From the NCBI GenBank assembly GCA_001897375.1, contig MKSU01000032.1:62001-126000 (forward strand): a DNA stretch of 64,000 nucleotides, written 5' to 3'. Position 1 is the first letter of the stretch; every line of letters starts with the position of its first letter. Below are positions 33,322-41,587 of the stretch, one piece after another. A program made the translations under genes and the position numbers. The DNA comes from Sphingomonas sp. 67-36. GTDB lineage: Bacteria; Pseudomonadota; Alphaproteobacteria; Sphingomonadales; Sphingomonadaceae. The notes under the pieces were generated by a model that ran no database searches, had not been told where the DNA came from, and saw only the letters and a list, made by a program, of their open reading frames with translations.

Positions 33322-34092
33322 TCACCGGCTCCGGCCCAGCGCGGTGATCGTCGGCCAGTCGCCGCCAAGCTCCACGCGGGCGCGGATGCCATAGACGGCT
33401 TCGAGGTTGGCGGGCGTCAGCACCTCGCCCGGCGTGCCTTCGGCGACCAGCGTGCCGCGATCGATCAGGAGCAGCCGGTCGCAGTAGCGCGCCGCCATGG
33501 TGAGGTCGTGAAGCACCGCGATCACCGCCGCGCCGCCGCGCGCCTCGGCGCGGAGCAGTTCCATCACGTCGATCTGGTGGCCGGGATCGAGACTGGCGAG
33601 CGGCTCGTCGGCGATCAGCGCGGGCGCTTCCACCGCCAGCGCGCGCGCCAGCAGCACGCGCGCGCGCTCGCCGCCGGAGAGATTGGTGGCGAGGCGGTCG
33701 CGCAGCAGCAGCACGTCGGTGCGCGCCATCGCCCGCCCGATCGCGGCCGTATCGGCATCACGGATGCGCGACATCGGCCCGAGATGCGGCAGCCGGCCCA
33801 GCCCGACCAGCCGCTCCACCGACAGCGGCCAGTGCAGCGTCTGCCCCTGCGGCAGATAGGCGATGCGCCGTGCCAGCGCCGGGCGCGGGATCGCGGCGAT
33901 GTCCTCGCCGTCCAGCGTGATCCGGCCGCCATGCGGCACCAGCGCGAGCATCGCGCGGGCGAGCGTCGATTTGCCCGCGCCGTTGGGGCCGACGATGCCG
34001 GTCAGCTCGCCCGGCGCGAACGTGGTGCTGACCTCGCGCACCACCGCGCGGCGGCCGAGCGTGACCCCGACCTGTTCCAGACGGATGCTCAC
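33322..34092 (-). CDS. btuD: ABC transporter ATP-binding protein, probable cobalamin uptake (BtuD-like)
   Basis: A 256-residue ABC ATPase of the iron-siderophore/cobalamin group. Walker A is GPNGAGKST (residues 35-43), signature LSGGERARV, Walker B APALIADEPLASLDPGHQ and the H-loop VLHDL are present. The start is GTG at 34092, which overlaps the permease stop by four bases. The setting beside a riboswitch-controlled receptor gene makes cobalamin the likely substrate; the ATPase itself cannot show this. Confidence 0.87.
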   Translation of the reverse strand: MSIRLEQVGVTLGRRAVVREVSTTFAPGELTGIVGPNGAGKSTLARAMLALVPHGGRITLDGEDIAAIPRPALARRIAYLPQGQTLHWPLSVERLVGLGRLPHLGPMSRIRDADTAAIGRAMARTDVLLLRDRLATNLSGGERARVLLARALAVEAPALIADEPLASLDPGHQIDVMELLRAEARGGAAVIAVLHDLTMAARYCDRLLLIDRGTLVAEGTPGEVLTPANLEAVYGIRARVELGGDWPTITALGRSR

Positions 34093-35081
34093 CACAGCCG
34101 CCGCTCCCGCATGAGGTGGACGAGGAAGACGGGCACGCCGAGGAAGGCGGTGACGACGCCGAGCTTCAGCTCGTTGCTGGTGTCGATCAGCCGCACCGCG
34201 AGATCGGCGAAGGTGAGCAGCGCCGCGCCGCCGATCGCGGAGGGGACGAGGATCGCGGACGGGCTGCGATCGGTCAGCGGGCGCACGAGATGCGGCACGA
34301 TCAGCCCGATGAAGCCGATCGCGCCCGACACCGCCACCGCGCCGCCCACGCCGATCGCGGTGCCCGCGAGCAGGCGCAGCCGGGTGCGGCGCAGGTCCAC
34401 GCCCAGCGTCTGCGCGCCGTCCTCGCCCAGCGTCAGCGCGTCGAGCGCGCGGCCGTCCCACAGCAGCAGCGCCATGCCGGCCACGATGCACGGAAGCGCG
34501 ATCCACAGATGCTCGAACGAACGGTTCTCAAGGCTGCCGAGCAGCCACGTCATGATCTCCATCGCGGCGAAGGGATTGGGCGAAAGGTTGAGCGCGAGGC
34601 TGACTCCGGCGGTCGCCAGCGTGCCGATGGCGATGCCCGCGAGGATCAGGGTGAGCGGGCTTTCGGATCGCCCGGCAAGGATGAACAACGGCACCAGCGC
34701 GACCATCGCGCACGATACGGCGAGCAGCGGCAGCACTACCGGATGCAGACCGGCCAGCCCGAAATAGATCGCGGCGACCGCCCCAAGCGACGCCGCGTTC
34801 GACGTGCCGAGCACCGAAGGCTCGGCGAGCGGATTGCGTAGATAGCCTTGCAGCGCCGCGCCGGCGAGGCCGAGCATCGCGCCGACCGCGAGGCCCAGCA
34901 GGGTGCGCGGCATCCTGAGATCGAACAGGATCGTGGTGGCGACCGGATCGCCATGGCCGGCGAAGACCGCGATCATGCGGGGGAGCGACAGGCCGACCGT
35001 TCCCAGCAGCAGCGAACCGGTCGCCGCGAGCAGGGTGAGCGCGAGCAGGCCGGCGATCAGCAGCGGGCGGGACGGCGTCAT
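34089..35081 (-). CDS. btuC: FecCD-family permease, probable cobalamin uptake (BtuC-like)
   Basis: A 330-residue inner-membrane permease with about ten helices. FecCD signatures are GLAGAALQGYLRNPLAEPSVLGTSNAASLGA in the third quarter of the N-half (quoted in part), and GFIGLIVPHLVRPLTD near residues 250-268, followed by LVPSAIGGAALLTFADL. It pairs with BtuD, whose gene overlaps by four bases. The ATG at 35081 lies 41 bases from the divergent btuF start. Cobalamin specificity is inferred from btuB and btuF nearby. Confidence 0.88.
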   Translation of the reverse strand: MTPSRPLLIAGLLALTLLAATGSLLLGTVGLSLPRMIAVFAGHGDPVATTILFDLRMPRTLLGLAVGAMLGLAGAALQGYLRNPLAEPSVLGTSNAASLGAVAAIYFGLAGLHPVVLPLLAVSCAMVALVPLFILAGRSESPLTLILAGIAIGTLATAGVSLALNLSPNPFAAMEIMTWLLGSLENRSFEHLWIALPCIVAGMALLLWDGRALDALTLGEDGAQTLGVDLRRTRLRLLAGTAIGVGGAVAVSGAIGFIGLIVPHLVRPLTDRSPSAILVPSAIGGAALLTFADLAVRLIDTSNELKLGVVTAFLGVPVFLVHLMRERRLW

Positions 35082-35122
35082 GCGGCGCGCCCGTCGTGCT
35101 TGCCGGCGCCGGGGAGTCGGTT

Positions 35123-35977
35123 ATGGAAGCGCCCATGCTGCGATCCCGGCTCCTCGCGCTTGCCCTGCCGCTGGCCGCCTTGGGCGGCGCCGCGCTCCAT
35201 GCGGCGGCCGGCTCCGCACCGGTGGCAAGGCCGAAGCGGATCGTCTCGCTCAACCTGTGCGCGGACCAGCTCGTCCTCGCGCTCGCCGACCGCGATCAGA
35301 TCGCCGGGCTGACGCGCAGCGCCGTCGACCCGGCAATGTCGGGCGAGGCGGCGCGCGCGCGTGGCCTGCCGCTCCTCGCCAATTCGGCCGAGCAGATACT
35401 GGCGATCGACCCCGATCTGGTCATCGGCATGCCCGCGCGGGGCAGCGCCGCGATGGCGGCGCTCAAGGGGCATCATTACCATATGCTCGATCTGGAGATC
35501 GCCGATACGCTCGCTGGCGTCTATGCGTCGATCCGCCAGACCGCCGCCGCCGTGGGCCATCCCGAACGCGGCGAGGCGCTGATCGCGCGCATGGAGCGCG
35601 ACCTCGCGAGGATCGGGCGGCCGGGCAGGGGGAAGGTCGCGGCTTACTACCAGCGGCGCGGCTTCATGACGGGGACCGGCACGCTGATCGACGAACTGAT
35701 GCGCCGAGTCGGGCTGGTGAACCTCGCGACGAAGCTCCACAAGCCGGTGCTGGCGCAGGTGAGCCTGGAGGAGATGGTCGCCGCGCGGCCCGATTTCCTG
35801 ATCGTCGAAAGCGCCACCGACCGCGTCACCGATCAGGGCACGGAGATGCTGCATCATCCGGCGCTCGCCGGCATCGCGCGCATCAGCGTGCCGGAGGCGT
35901 GGACGGTCTGCGGCGCTCCGGCTTACGTCCTCGCGGCGAAGCGGATCGCGGAGCAGATCGAACGCCGCCAGGACTGA
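35123..35977 (+). CDS. btuF: Periplasmic cobalamin-binding protein (BtuF-like)
   Basis: A 284-residue substrate-binding protein of the class III (BtuF/FhuD) type, two lobes joined by a long helix. Family features are RPKRIVSLNLCADQLVLALADRDQIAGL (from about residue 36; named in part), TRSAVDP, and the SAEQILAIDPDLVIG segment. The signal peptide is Sec-type with no lipobox. I use the ATG at 35123, with ggggag seven bases upstream; a start at 35135 is possible. It is transcribed opposite to btuB and btuCD, an unusual arrangement. Confidence 0.87.
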   Translation: MEAPMLRSRLLALALPLAALGGAALHAAAGSAPVARPKRIVSLNLCADQLVLALADRDQIAGLTRSAVDPAMSGEAARARGLPLLANSAEQILAIDPDLVIGMPARGSAAMAALKGHHYHMLDLEIADTLAGVYASIRQTAAAVGHPERGEALIARMERDLARIGRPGRGKVAAYYQRRGFMTGTGTLIDELMRRVGLVNLATKLHKPVLAQVSLEEMVAARPDFLIVESATDRVTDQGTEMLHHPALAGIARISVPEAWTVCGAPAYVLAAKRIAEQIERRQD

Positions 35978-36128
35978 GCGATATCCGGTTCCGGCGGGCG
36001 GCGAATGGCGCTTTTGCGTATTTGCGGCGCCGCCGCCCGCGCCGCACCGACGTTCCGCTCGCCGAACCGGCGCTTCGCCGGCATCGGGATCGTCGTCGGT
36101 GCGGGGTTTCATTGGCGTCTCCTGCCGG

Positions 36129-38138
36129 TCAGAACTTCACGCGCACGCCGCCATAGGCCGCGCGGCCGGGCGCGTTATAGGTGAACACCTCCTGATATTT
36201 CTGGCCGAGCAGGTTCTCCACGCGGCCGAAGACCTGGACATGCGCGCCGATGTCATAGCTCGCGTTGAAATTGACGAGCGTATAGGCCTTCAGGTCCACC
36301 AGTAGGCGCGAATAGTCGGAATTGAAGGCGTAATCGCGCTGGCGGCCGGTGTAGCGCACCGTCAGCGTGGCGGTGAGCGGCACGGCTTTCGGCGCATAGG
36401 TGGCGTTGAACGAGGCGACGTCCTTCGGCCGGCGGATCGCCTGTCCGGTGATCGGCACGGGGAACTGGAAGCTGCCGTCGCCCGGCGCCGGCCCGGCCAG
36501 CGCGTCGATCGTCTGCGGCGCGTTCAGATAGGTGTAGCTCGCGTCCAGCCGGAAATCGGAAACCCGCGCGGAGGCATAGACTTCCACGCCCTCCTGCCGG
36601 GTCCGGCCACTTCGGTTGTAGCTCTGCTGGATATAGGTGCCGCTGCCGGAATCGTACACGTAGGTCGTATCGATCTGGTCGGTGAAGAGGTTATTGAAAT
36701 AGGTCGCGCCGATCGTCACCGACTTGTCCAGCAACGACTGCTCGACGCCTGCTTCCCAGCCCTTCGACTCTTCCGGCCGCAGCGCGAGATTGCCGATGTA
36801 CAGGCCGCTCGTATAGCCGAACAACTCGCCGGGCGTCGGCGCCTTGATCCCGGTGCCGTAGGCGGCATGAAAACGCGTGCCGCCGGGCAGCAGATAGCTG
36901 GCCGTCGCGCGATAGGTCGCGGCGTCGCGGAAGCGGTTGTAATCGTCGATCCGCGCGGAAGCGCCCAGCGCGAGGCGATCGTCCACCGTCACGTCATAGC
37001 TGGCGACATAGCCACGGGTTTCGAGGACGTGCGTGTCCCGATCGGCATAAGCGGTGGTGTTGCGGAATTCCTGCCGCTCGTAATCCATCGCCAGCGTGAA
37101 GCGGTTCTTCACATGGTCGCTGCCGAAACGCACCGTGCTGTCGAAGTTCGCGCGATAGCGGCGGCCGACGTCGCCGGACGGGCCATAGGGGCCGTCATAA
37201 TCGCGCTTGTTGTCGGTGATCGCGGCGGTGGCGGCGTTGGTCCAGGCGTCGTCGAACAGGTTCCACGTCGCGCCGACCAGCCCGTACCAGCCGCGATTGC
37301 GTGTCCTGTCGCCCGGCGTGTCGATCGCGGTGATGACCGGATAGCCCTGCACGATCGGTGAGGTGGGAGCGATCTGCTGGTCGTTGAGATCGGCGTGGGT
37401 GAGGCTGTAGCGGCCGACGGCGGTCAGCTTGAAATTGGTCGCCGGCGTCCAGTTCAGCTTCGCCGACGCGCCGAGGCTGTCGGAGCCGATATCGAGCTTC
37501 CCGCCGGGCGCCACGGGATAGCCGTCCGTCCGGTAATAACTGGTCGTGAGCGCATAATCGAACTGGTCGCCGACCACCCCGCCCGCCCGTGCGCCGCCCG
37601 AGAAGGTGGCCATCGAGCCACCCTCCGCGCGGAGCGAATAGCCCGGCTTCTCGCGGCCCGAGAGCGTGGTGTAGGTGACGACGCCACCGATCGCGTCCGA
37701 GCCGTAGAGCGAGCTTTGCTGGCCGCGCAGCACCTCGATCCGCGACGCCTCGTCGTTGATCAGCGTGCCGAAATCATATTGGCCACTATAGGGATCGTCC
37801 GCCTTGATGCCGTCGATGAACACCAGCGTCTGATTGGCCTCCGAGCCGCGAATGCGGATCTCGGTCAGCCCGCCGACCGCGCCGCTGCGGGTTATCGCCA
37901 CGCCGGGCACGTCGCGCAGCACGTCGGAGACGATGCGCGTCTGGCGATCCTGCATCTCCTGATCGTCGATCACCGTCACCGACGAGCCGATCAGGTCGAG
38001 CGGGATCGCATCGCCGGAACGGCTGGCGGTGACGACGACGACATCGTCGCCCGACACGGCATCCGCTGCCGCGATATCCTCGGCATGGGCCTGGCCGGCG
38101 ATGACGATCGCCAGCAACGAAATATAACCTGTCTTCAT
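36129..38138 (-). CDS. btuB: TonB-dependent cobalamin receptor BtuB
   Basis: A 669-residue outer-membrane receptor. After a signal peptide (cleavage after AHA, residue 21) comes the plug domain with a TonB-box-like DDVVVVTASRSG and SVTVIDDQEMQDRQ, IRGSEANQTLVFIDG and IEVLRGQQSSLYGSDAIGG; the rest forms the 22-strand barrel and ends in VRVKF with terminal Phe. Transport is powered by TonB. The ATG at 38138 follows a gaggga Shine-Dalgarno. A cobalamin riboswitch lies about 195 bases upstream, which sets cobalamin as the ligand. Confidence 0.93.
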   Translation of the reverse strand: MKTGYISLLAIVIAGQAHAEDIAAADAVSGDDVVVVTASRSGDAIPLDLIGSSVTVIDDQEMQDRQTRIVSDVLRDVPGVAITRSGAVGGLTEIRIRGSEANQTLVFIDGIKADDPYSGQYDFGTLINDEASRIEVLRGQQSSLYGSDAIGGVVTYTTLSGREKPGYSLRAEGGSMATFSGGARAGGVVGDQFDYALTTSYYRTDGYPVAPGGKLDIGSDSLGASAKLNWTPATNFKLTAVGRYSLTHADLNDQQIAPTSPIVQGYPVITAIDTPGDRTRNRGWYGLVGATWNLFDDAWTNAATAAITDNKRDYDGPYGPSGDVGRRYRANFDSTVRFGSDHVKNRFTLAMDYERQEFRNTTAYADRDTHVLETRGYVASYDVTVDDRLALGASARIDDYNRFRDAATYRATASYLLPGGTRFHAAYGTGIKAPTPGELFGYTSGLYIGNLALRPEESKGWEAGVEQSLLDKSVTIGATYFNNLFTDQIDTTYVYDSGSGTYIQQSYNRSGRTRQEGVEVYASARVSDFRLDASYTYLNAPQTIDALAGPAPGDGSFQFPVPITGQAIRRPKDVASFNATYAPKAVPLTATLTVRYTGRQRDYAFNSDYSRLLVDLKAYTLVNFNASYDIGAHVQVFGRVENLLGQKYQEVFTYNAPGRAAYGGVRVKF

Positions 38139-38144
38139 GGGTAT

Positions 38145-38179
38145 TCCCTCCGCGCGGCGTCGCGAGCCTGACGGAGGGA
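38145..38179 (-). promoter_or_regulatory. Stem covering the btuB Shine-Dalgarno
   Basis: Eight base pairs (38145-38152 with 38172-38179, tccctccg/cggaggga) form a hairpin whose minus-strand 3' arm contains the gaggga Shine-Dalgarno of btuB, six bases from the ATG. It is a plausible translational off-state for the upstream riboswitch. Confidence 0.5.
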
Positions 38180-38332
38180 GCAGCCGCCCGATGCGAGCGG
38201 TCGGCGTGCGATGGTGAGCGGACGCCATGCACCCACCCGCGCGCCGATGCGGCCCCCGCCGCATATTCGCCGCTCAGACGGATGGATACCGTGCCCCGGC
38301 CTCTCCCTGGACCAAAGCAAGAGCGACCAATA

Positions 38333-38520
38333 CGCCGGCAGGTCTCCTGGCTCGCGGGTCACGGCCCGATGCACGCCTTCCCAGGTTGCCCCAGTGGCCG
38401 CCCGGACGAATCCGGGCAGTGCATCGCGCTCGCCGCTTACAGTTGCAGGGACAGCCCCGGATTCGGCGCGCCTTTCGGGCGTGCCTCACCGCGTTCCCAT
38501 ATTAAGCCCTTTCGGGCACC
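38333..38520 (-). ncRNA. Cobalamin riboswitch upstream of btuB
   Basis: Read on the minus strand from 38520, the region has the conserved parts of the AdoCbl/cobalamin aptamer in order: GGTGCCCGAAAGGG, GGGAACGCGGTGAGGC, GGGGCTGTCCCTGCAACTGT with AAGCGG (about 38455-38430), the B12 box GCCACTG (38399-38393), GAAGGCGTGC, and GAGCCAGGAGACCTGCC (from about 38353). When cobalamin is bound, btuB expression should fall. About 155 bases separate the aptamer from the stem over the Shine-Dalgarno. Confidence 0.93.
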
Positions 38521-38615
38521 GGCGCGATCTTGCGAGGAATGACTTCCTCAAGCGCGCCAATAGCGGAATTGCTGCGCCGCGCAACGAGGAACATGCGGGA
38601 GCGGGCCGGAATATG

Positions 38616-38648
38616 AAAAGGCCCGCCGGATCGCTCCGGCGGGCCTTT
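38616..38648. terminator. Bidirectional terminator after rplI
   Basis: A long GC stem (about 13 base pairs, aaggcccgccgga with tccggcgggcctt, loop tcgc) flanked by A-rich and T-rich ends (aaaa at 38616-38619, ttt at 38646-38648). It lies 27 bases after the rplI stop on the minus strand and ends the rpsF-rpsR-rplI transcript before the riboswitch. Confidence 0.85.
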
Positions 38649-38674
38649 CCTGTCCGCGAAAAAGGAAAGCGGGC

Positions 38675-39271
38675 TTACGCCTGCTCCGCCTCCTCCGGCT
38701 GAGCCTCGGCGGTGGCGCCCGGCTCGGCATTGGGATCATAGTCCTCGGTGAAGCCGCCCTGATCGCGGCCTTCCTCGAACATCTGCGCCGTGACGTCGAC
38801 GCCCGACGCCTGAAGCTCGGCTTCTTCCGGCGAGCGGGCGACATTGACCTTCACCGACACCGCCACTTCGGGGTGCAGCGCGACCTTCACGTCGTACACG
38901 CCGATCGCCTTGATCGGGCGATCGAGCACGACCTGGCTCTTGGCGACCTTGTGCTTGTCGGCCACCAGCGCCTCGATGATGTCGCGCACCGCGACCGAGC
39001 CGTAGAGCTGGCCGGTGTTCGACGCCTGACGGATGATCGTCACGGAAACGTTGTTGAAGCCCTTCGCCTCCTTCTCGGCGTCGACGCGGCGGTTCGCGTT
39101 CTCGGCCTCGATGCGGGCGCGGTTGGCCTCGAACACCTTGCGGTTGGCGTCGTTGGCGCGCAGCGCCTTCTTGTTCGGCAGCAGGTAGTTGCGGGCGAAA
39201 CCGTCCTTCACCTTCACCACGTCGCCGATGGTGCCGAGCTTTTCGATGCGCTCAAGCAGAATCACGTCCAT
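38675..39271 (-). CDS. rplI: 50S ribosomal protein L9
   Basis: A 198-residue bL9 protein of the large ribosomal subunit. The N-terminal domain begins MDVILLERIEKLGTIGDVVKVKDGFARNYLLP (named in part), followed by the long connecting helix (about residues 41-75) and the C-terminal domain. The tail after about residue 165 is acidic and ends in EEAEQA, making the protein some 50 residues longer than E. coli L9; such tails are seen in alphaproteobacterial L9. It is the last gene of the S6 operon, 11 bases after rpsR. Confidence 0.96.
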   Translation of the reverse strand: MDVILLERIEKLGTIGDVVKVKDGFARNYLLPNKKALRANDANRKVFEANRARIEAENANRRVDAEKEAKGFNNVSVTIIRQASNTGQLYGSVAVRDIIEALVADKHKVAKSQVVLDRPIKAIGVYDVKVALHPEVAVSVKVNVARSPEEAELQASGVDVTAQMFEEGRDQGGFTEDYDPNAEPGATAEAQPEEAEQA

Positions 39272-39282
39272 TAGAGCGCTCC

Positions 39283-39507
39283 TTACTTCACGACGTAGGG
39301 CAGCAGGCCCAGATGACGCGCGCGCTTGATCGCCTGGGCGAGCTCGCGCTGCTTCTTCGCCGACACGCTGGTGATGCGCGACGGCACGATCTTGCCACGC
39401 TCAGAGACGAAGCCCTGGAGCAGCCGGACGTCCTTATAGTCGATCCGGGGCGCGTCCTTCGCGGAGAAGGGGCAGCTCTTGCGGCGGCGGAAGAATGGAC
39501 GGGCCAT
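39283..39507 (-). CDS. rpsR: 30S ribosomal protein S18
   Basis: A 74-residue bS18, the platform protein that pairs with S6. The motifs [19 protein letters not shown] and [19 protein letters not shown] are intact, and the C-terminus [10 protein letters not shown] is standard. Its ATG at 39507 overlaps the rpsF stop by one base (TGATG), so translation is coupled. Confidence 0.97.
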   Translation of the reverse strand: MARPFFRRRKSCPFSAKDAPRIDYKDVRLLQGFVSERGKIVPSRITSVSAKKQRELAQAIKRARHLGLLPYVVK

Positions 39508-39908
39508 TATGCGAGCTCCTCTTCGCGATCACGACGCGGGCGCTCACCGCGCTCGCCACGCTCGGCGCGACGCTCACGGTCACGCTCCTGCTTGCGCATC
39601 ATAACCGACGGGCCGGCCTCATGGGCGTCGACCTTGATGGTCATGTAGCGGATGATGTCCTCGTTGATCTGGTTCTGGCGCTCCAGCTCGGCGACGGTGT
39701 CGCCGGGGGCGTCGATCTCGATCATCACGTAATGCGCCTTGCGGTTCTTCGCGATGCGATAGGCAAGGCTGCGCAGGCCCCAGGTCTCGGTCTTGATGAC
39801 CTTGCCCTCATGGGCCTCGACGATCTTGGTGGCGGCTTCCGCCAGCGCGTCCACTTGCGCCTGCGCCAAATCCTGGCGCGCAAGGAACACGTGCTCGTAA
39901 AGAGCCAT
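39507..39908 (-). CDS. rpsF: 30S ribosomal protein S6
   Basis: A 133-residue bS6. The N-terminus [14 protein letters not shown] and the central [23 protein letters not shown] (named in part) are typical; the C-terminal 25 residues are highly charged ([20 protein letters not shown]), a common extension in alphaproteobacteria. It is the first gene of the rpsF-rpsR-rplI operon, with a ribosome-binding site gaaggaaa upstream. Confidence 0.97.
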   Translation of the reverse strand: MALYEHVFLARQDLAQAQVDALAEAATKIVEAHEGKVIKTETWGLRSLAYRIAKNRKAHYVMIEIDAPGDTVAELERQNQINEDIIRYMTIKVDAHEAGPSVMMRKQERDRERRAERGERGERPRRDREEELA

Positions 39909-39936
39909 CTGCTTTCCTTCGTTGGCCGATCGCTGA

Positions 39937-39953
39937 CATGGCCCCGTGCCATG
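39937..39953 (-). promoter_or_regulatory. Hairpin in the rpsF leader
   Basis: Six base pairs (39937-39942 with 39948-39953, catggc/gccatg) and a five-base loop, 29 bases upstream of the rpsF start. S6-S18 complexes autoregulate through leader hairpins in several bacteria; I cannot confirm the bulged CCG element of that motif here, so it is a candidate only. Confidence 0.35.
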
Positions 39954-40106
39954 CCCCTCCGGCTGTCGTCATAACAAACACTCTCGCAGGCGAAGGATCG
40001 CTCCGCCGCCCGTGAAGGCGCGTCCCTTAGCGGAAAACGGCGGAAAGGCAAGCGCGGCGGCGGCCTTTAAACCAAATCTCCATCGCTGCGCAGCTAGGCG
40101 CGGCAC

Positions 40107-41537
40107 ATGACATTGGCTGGCTCGCGGATATCATGGCGCTGGTGCGCGCTGCTCGTCGTGATGGCGGCACTGGCGCTGTGGATCGGATGGGTCGGGTTCA
40201 TCGCCTCGGACGATTCGCTTTATTATGCCGGGGCGCGGGCGTGGCTCACGCATCCGCCGGCGGCGGGGACGGACCATTGGTCGACGCGCTTCCCGCTGAT
40301 CCTGCCCTTCGCCGGGGTGATCGCCGCGCTCGGGCCGGGCTTCGCCGCCTTCGGGGTGACGGCGGTGCTGTTCTATACCCTGCTGGTGACGCTGACCGGC
40401 CTGTTCGCGCGGAACGTCGGCGGGCAGCGCGCAGGGTGGATCGCGGCGCTGCTGATCGCGACGCTGCCGGTGGTGATCGTCTATGCCTCGACCGTCAGCG
40501 TCGATCTGGCCGAGGCCGCCGCGCTGGTCGGCGGCGCGCTGCTGCTCGGCGGCGCGGCGGACGATCGTGCCGGGCTGTGGCGCGGCCTTGGCGCGGGACT
40601 GTGCTTCGGCATCGCGATCCTGTGCCGCGAGACGAGCGTGCTGCCACTCGCCGCCTTCGTGCCGATGTTCCTGATCGGGCGGCCGGTGCCGCGCCGCGTG
40701 CTGGTCACGATGGTTGTCGGCGTCGCGCTGGTGCTGGGGACGGAGGCGCTGTTCCAATACGCCATGACCGGCGATCCGCTGCGCCGCTACGCCATCGCCT
40801 TCCATCATGACGAGCATATCGACCGCGCCGCCAATCTGGAGGGCAATTTCCTGTTGTGGCCGCCGATCGACCCGCTGCTGGTGCTGCTGGTCAACGACGA
40901 TTTCGGGCTGCTGTTCTGGCTCGCGGGGATCGCCCTTGCGCTCGGCGCGGCGCGCGGGCTGGCGCCGGGCGCGCGGCGACGGCTGATCGTGCTGTCGGGC
41001 ATGGCGGGGGCGAGTTTCCTGCTCGTCGCGGTGCTCTACACCAAGCTGGTGCTCAATCCGCGCTACTTCACGCTGGCGGCGGTCGCGGCGGCGGTGGTGC
41101 TGGCGCTGTGGCTCGACCGGCTCGCGGCGCGCTGGCGGGCGCTGCTGCTCGCGGCGATCTTAGGGAGCAACCTGCTGCTGCTGAGCGTCGGCAACCGCCA
41201 TCCGCATTGGGAGATGGAGGTGCTGGCCGATGCCGCGCGCAGCCATCCGCGCGAGATCGTCGCAGGGAATCCGCACGAGGTGCGCCGCGCGGAGATACCG
41301 ATGGCCTTCGCGCATCTCGCCAACCTCCGCTACGCGCCCGCCCGGCCCGGCGGGCTGGTCGTCGCGCCCGCCGCATCCGCGCCGCCCGGCGCGATCGTCG
41401 CGCATTATCCCGTCCCGCCGACACGGCTGGGGCAGATGCTGCGCGCGCTCGGGCTGGAGGGGATCGTTCCCGCACCTGTCGCGCGGCGCATGTTCGCGCC
41501 GGGCGCGGAAATGGTGCTGGTCCGCACGCGAGGTTGA
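40107..41537 (+). CDS. GT39-type membrane glycosyltransferase (ArnT/PMT-like)
   Basis: A 476-residue integral membrane protein with about ten to twelve helices. The first periplasmic loop has the acidic pair in FIASDDSLYYAGARAWL (Asp35, Asp36), the feature of GT-C-fold transferases that use polyprenyl-phosphate sugars. The C-terminal 90 residues form a soluble periplasmic part (EIVAGNPHEV...). The acceptor, protein or lipid, cannot be told. It is upstream of fabD by 50 bases on the same strand and may be cotranscribed with it. Confidence 0.78.
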   Translation: MTLAGSRISWRWCALLVVMAALALWIGWVGFIASDDSLYYAGARAWLTHPPAAGTDHWSTRFPLILPFAGVIAALGPGFAAFGVTAVLFYTLLVTLTGLFARNVGGQRAGWIAALLIATLPVVIVYASTVSVDLAEAAALVGGALLLGGAADDRAGLWRGLGAGLCFGIAILCRETSVLPLAAFVPMFLIGRPVPRRVLVTMVVGVALVLGTEALFQYAMTGDPLRRYAIAFHHDEHIDRAANLEGNFLLWPPIDPLLVLLVNDDFGLLFWLAGIALALGAARGLAPGARRRLIVLSGMAGASFLLVAVLYTKLVLNPRYFTLAAVAAAVVLALWLDRLAARWRALLLAAILGSNLLLLSVGNRHPHWEMEVLADAARSHPREIVAGNPHEVRRAEIPMAFAHLANLRYAPARPGGLVVAPAASAPPGAIVAHYPVPPTRLGQMLRALGLEGIVPAPVARRMFAPGAEMVLVRTRG

Positions 41538-41587
41538 CCCCGCGCCGTTCCCGCGCTTACGCCGCGCGCTTCGATCAAGGAGGCATC

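Noticed and set aside
35078-36112. The antisense-btuF frame as a protein-coding gene
   Set aside because: The sense strand is a clear BtuF protein and the antisense product has no recognisable domain. I kept only its start and end contexts as a regulatory finding.
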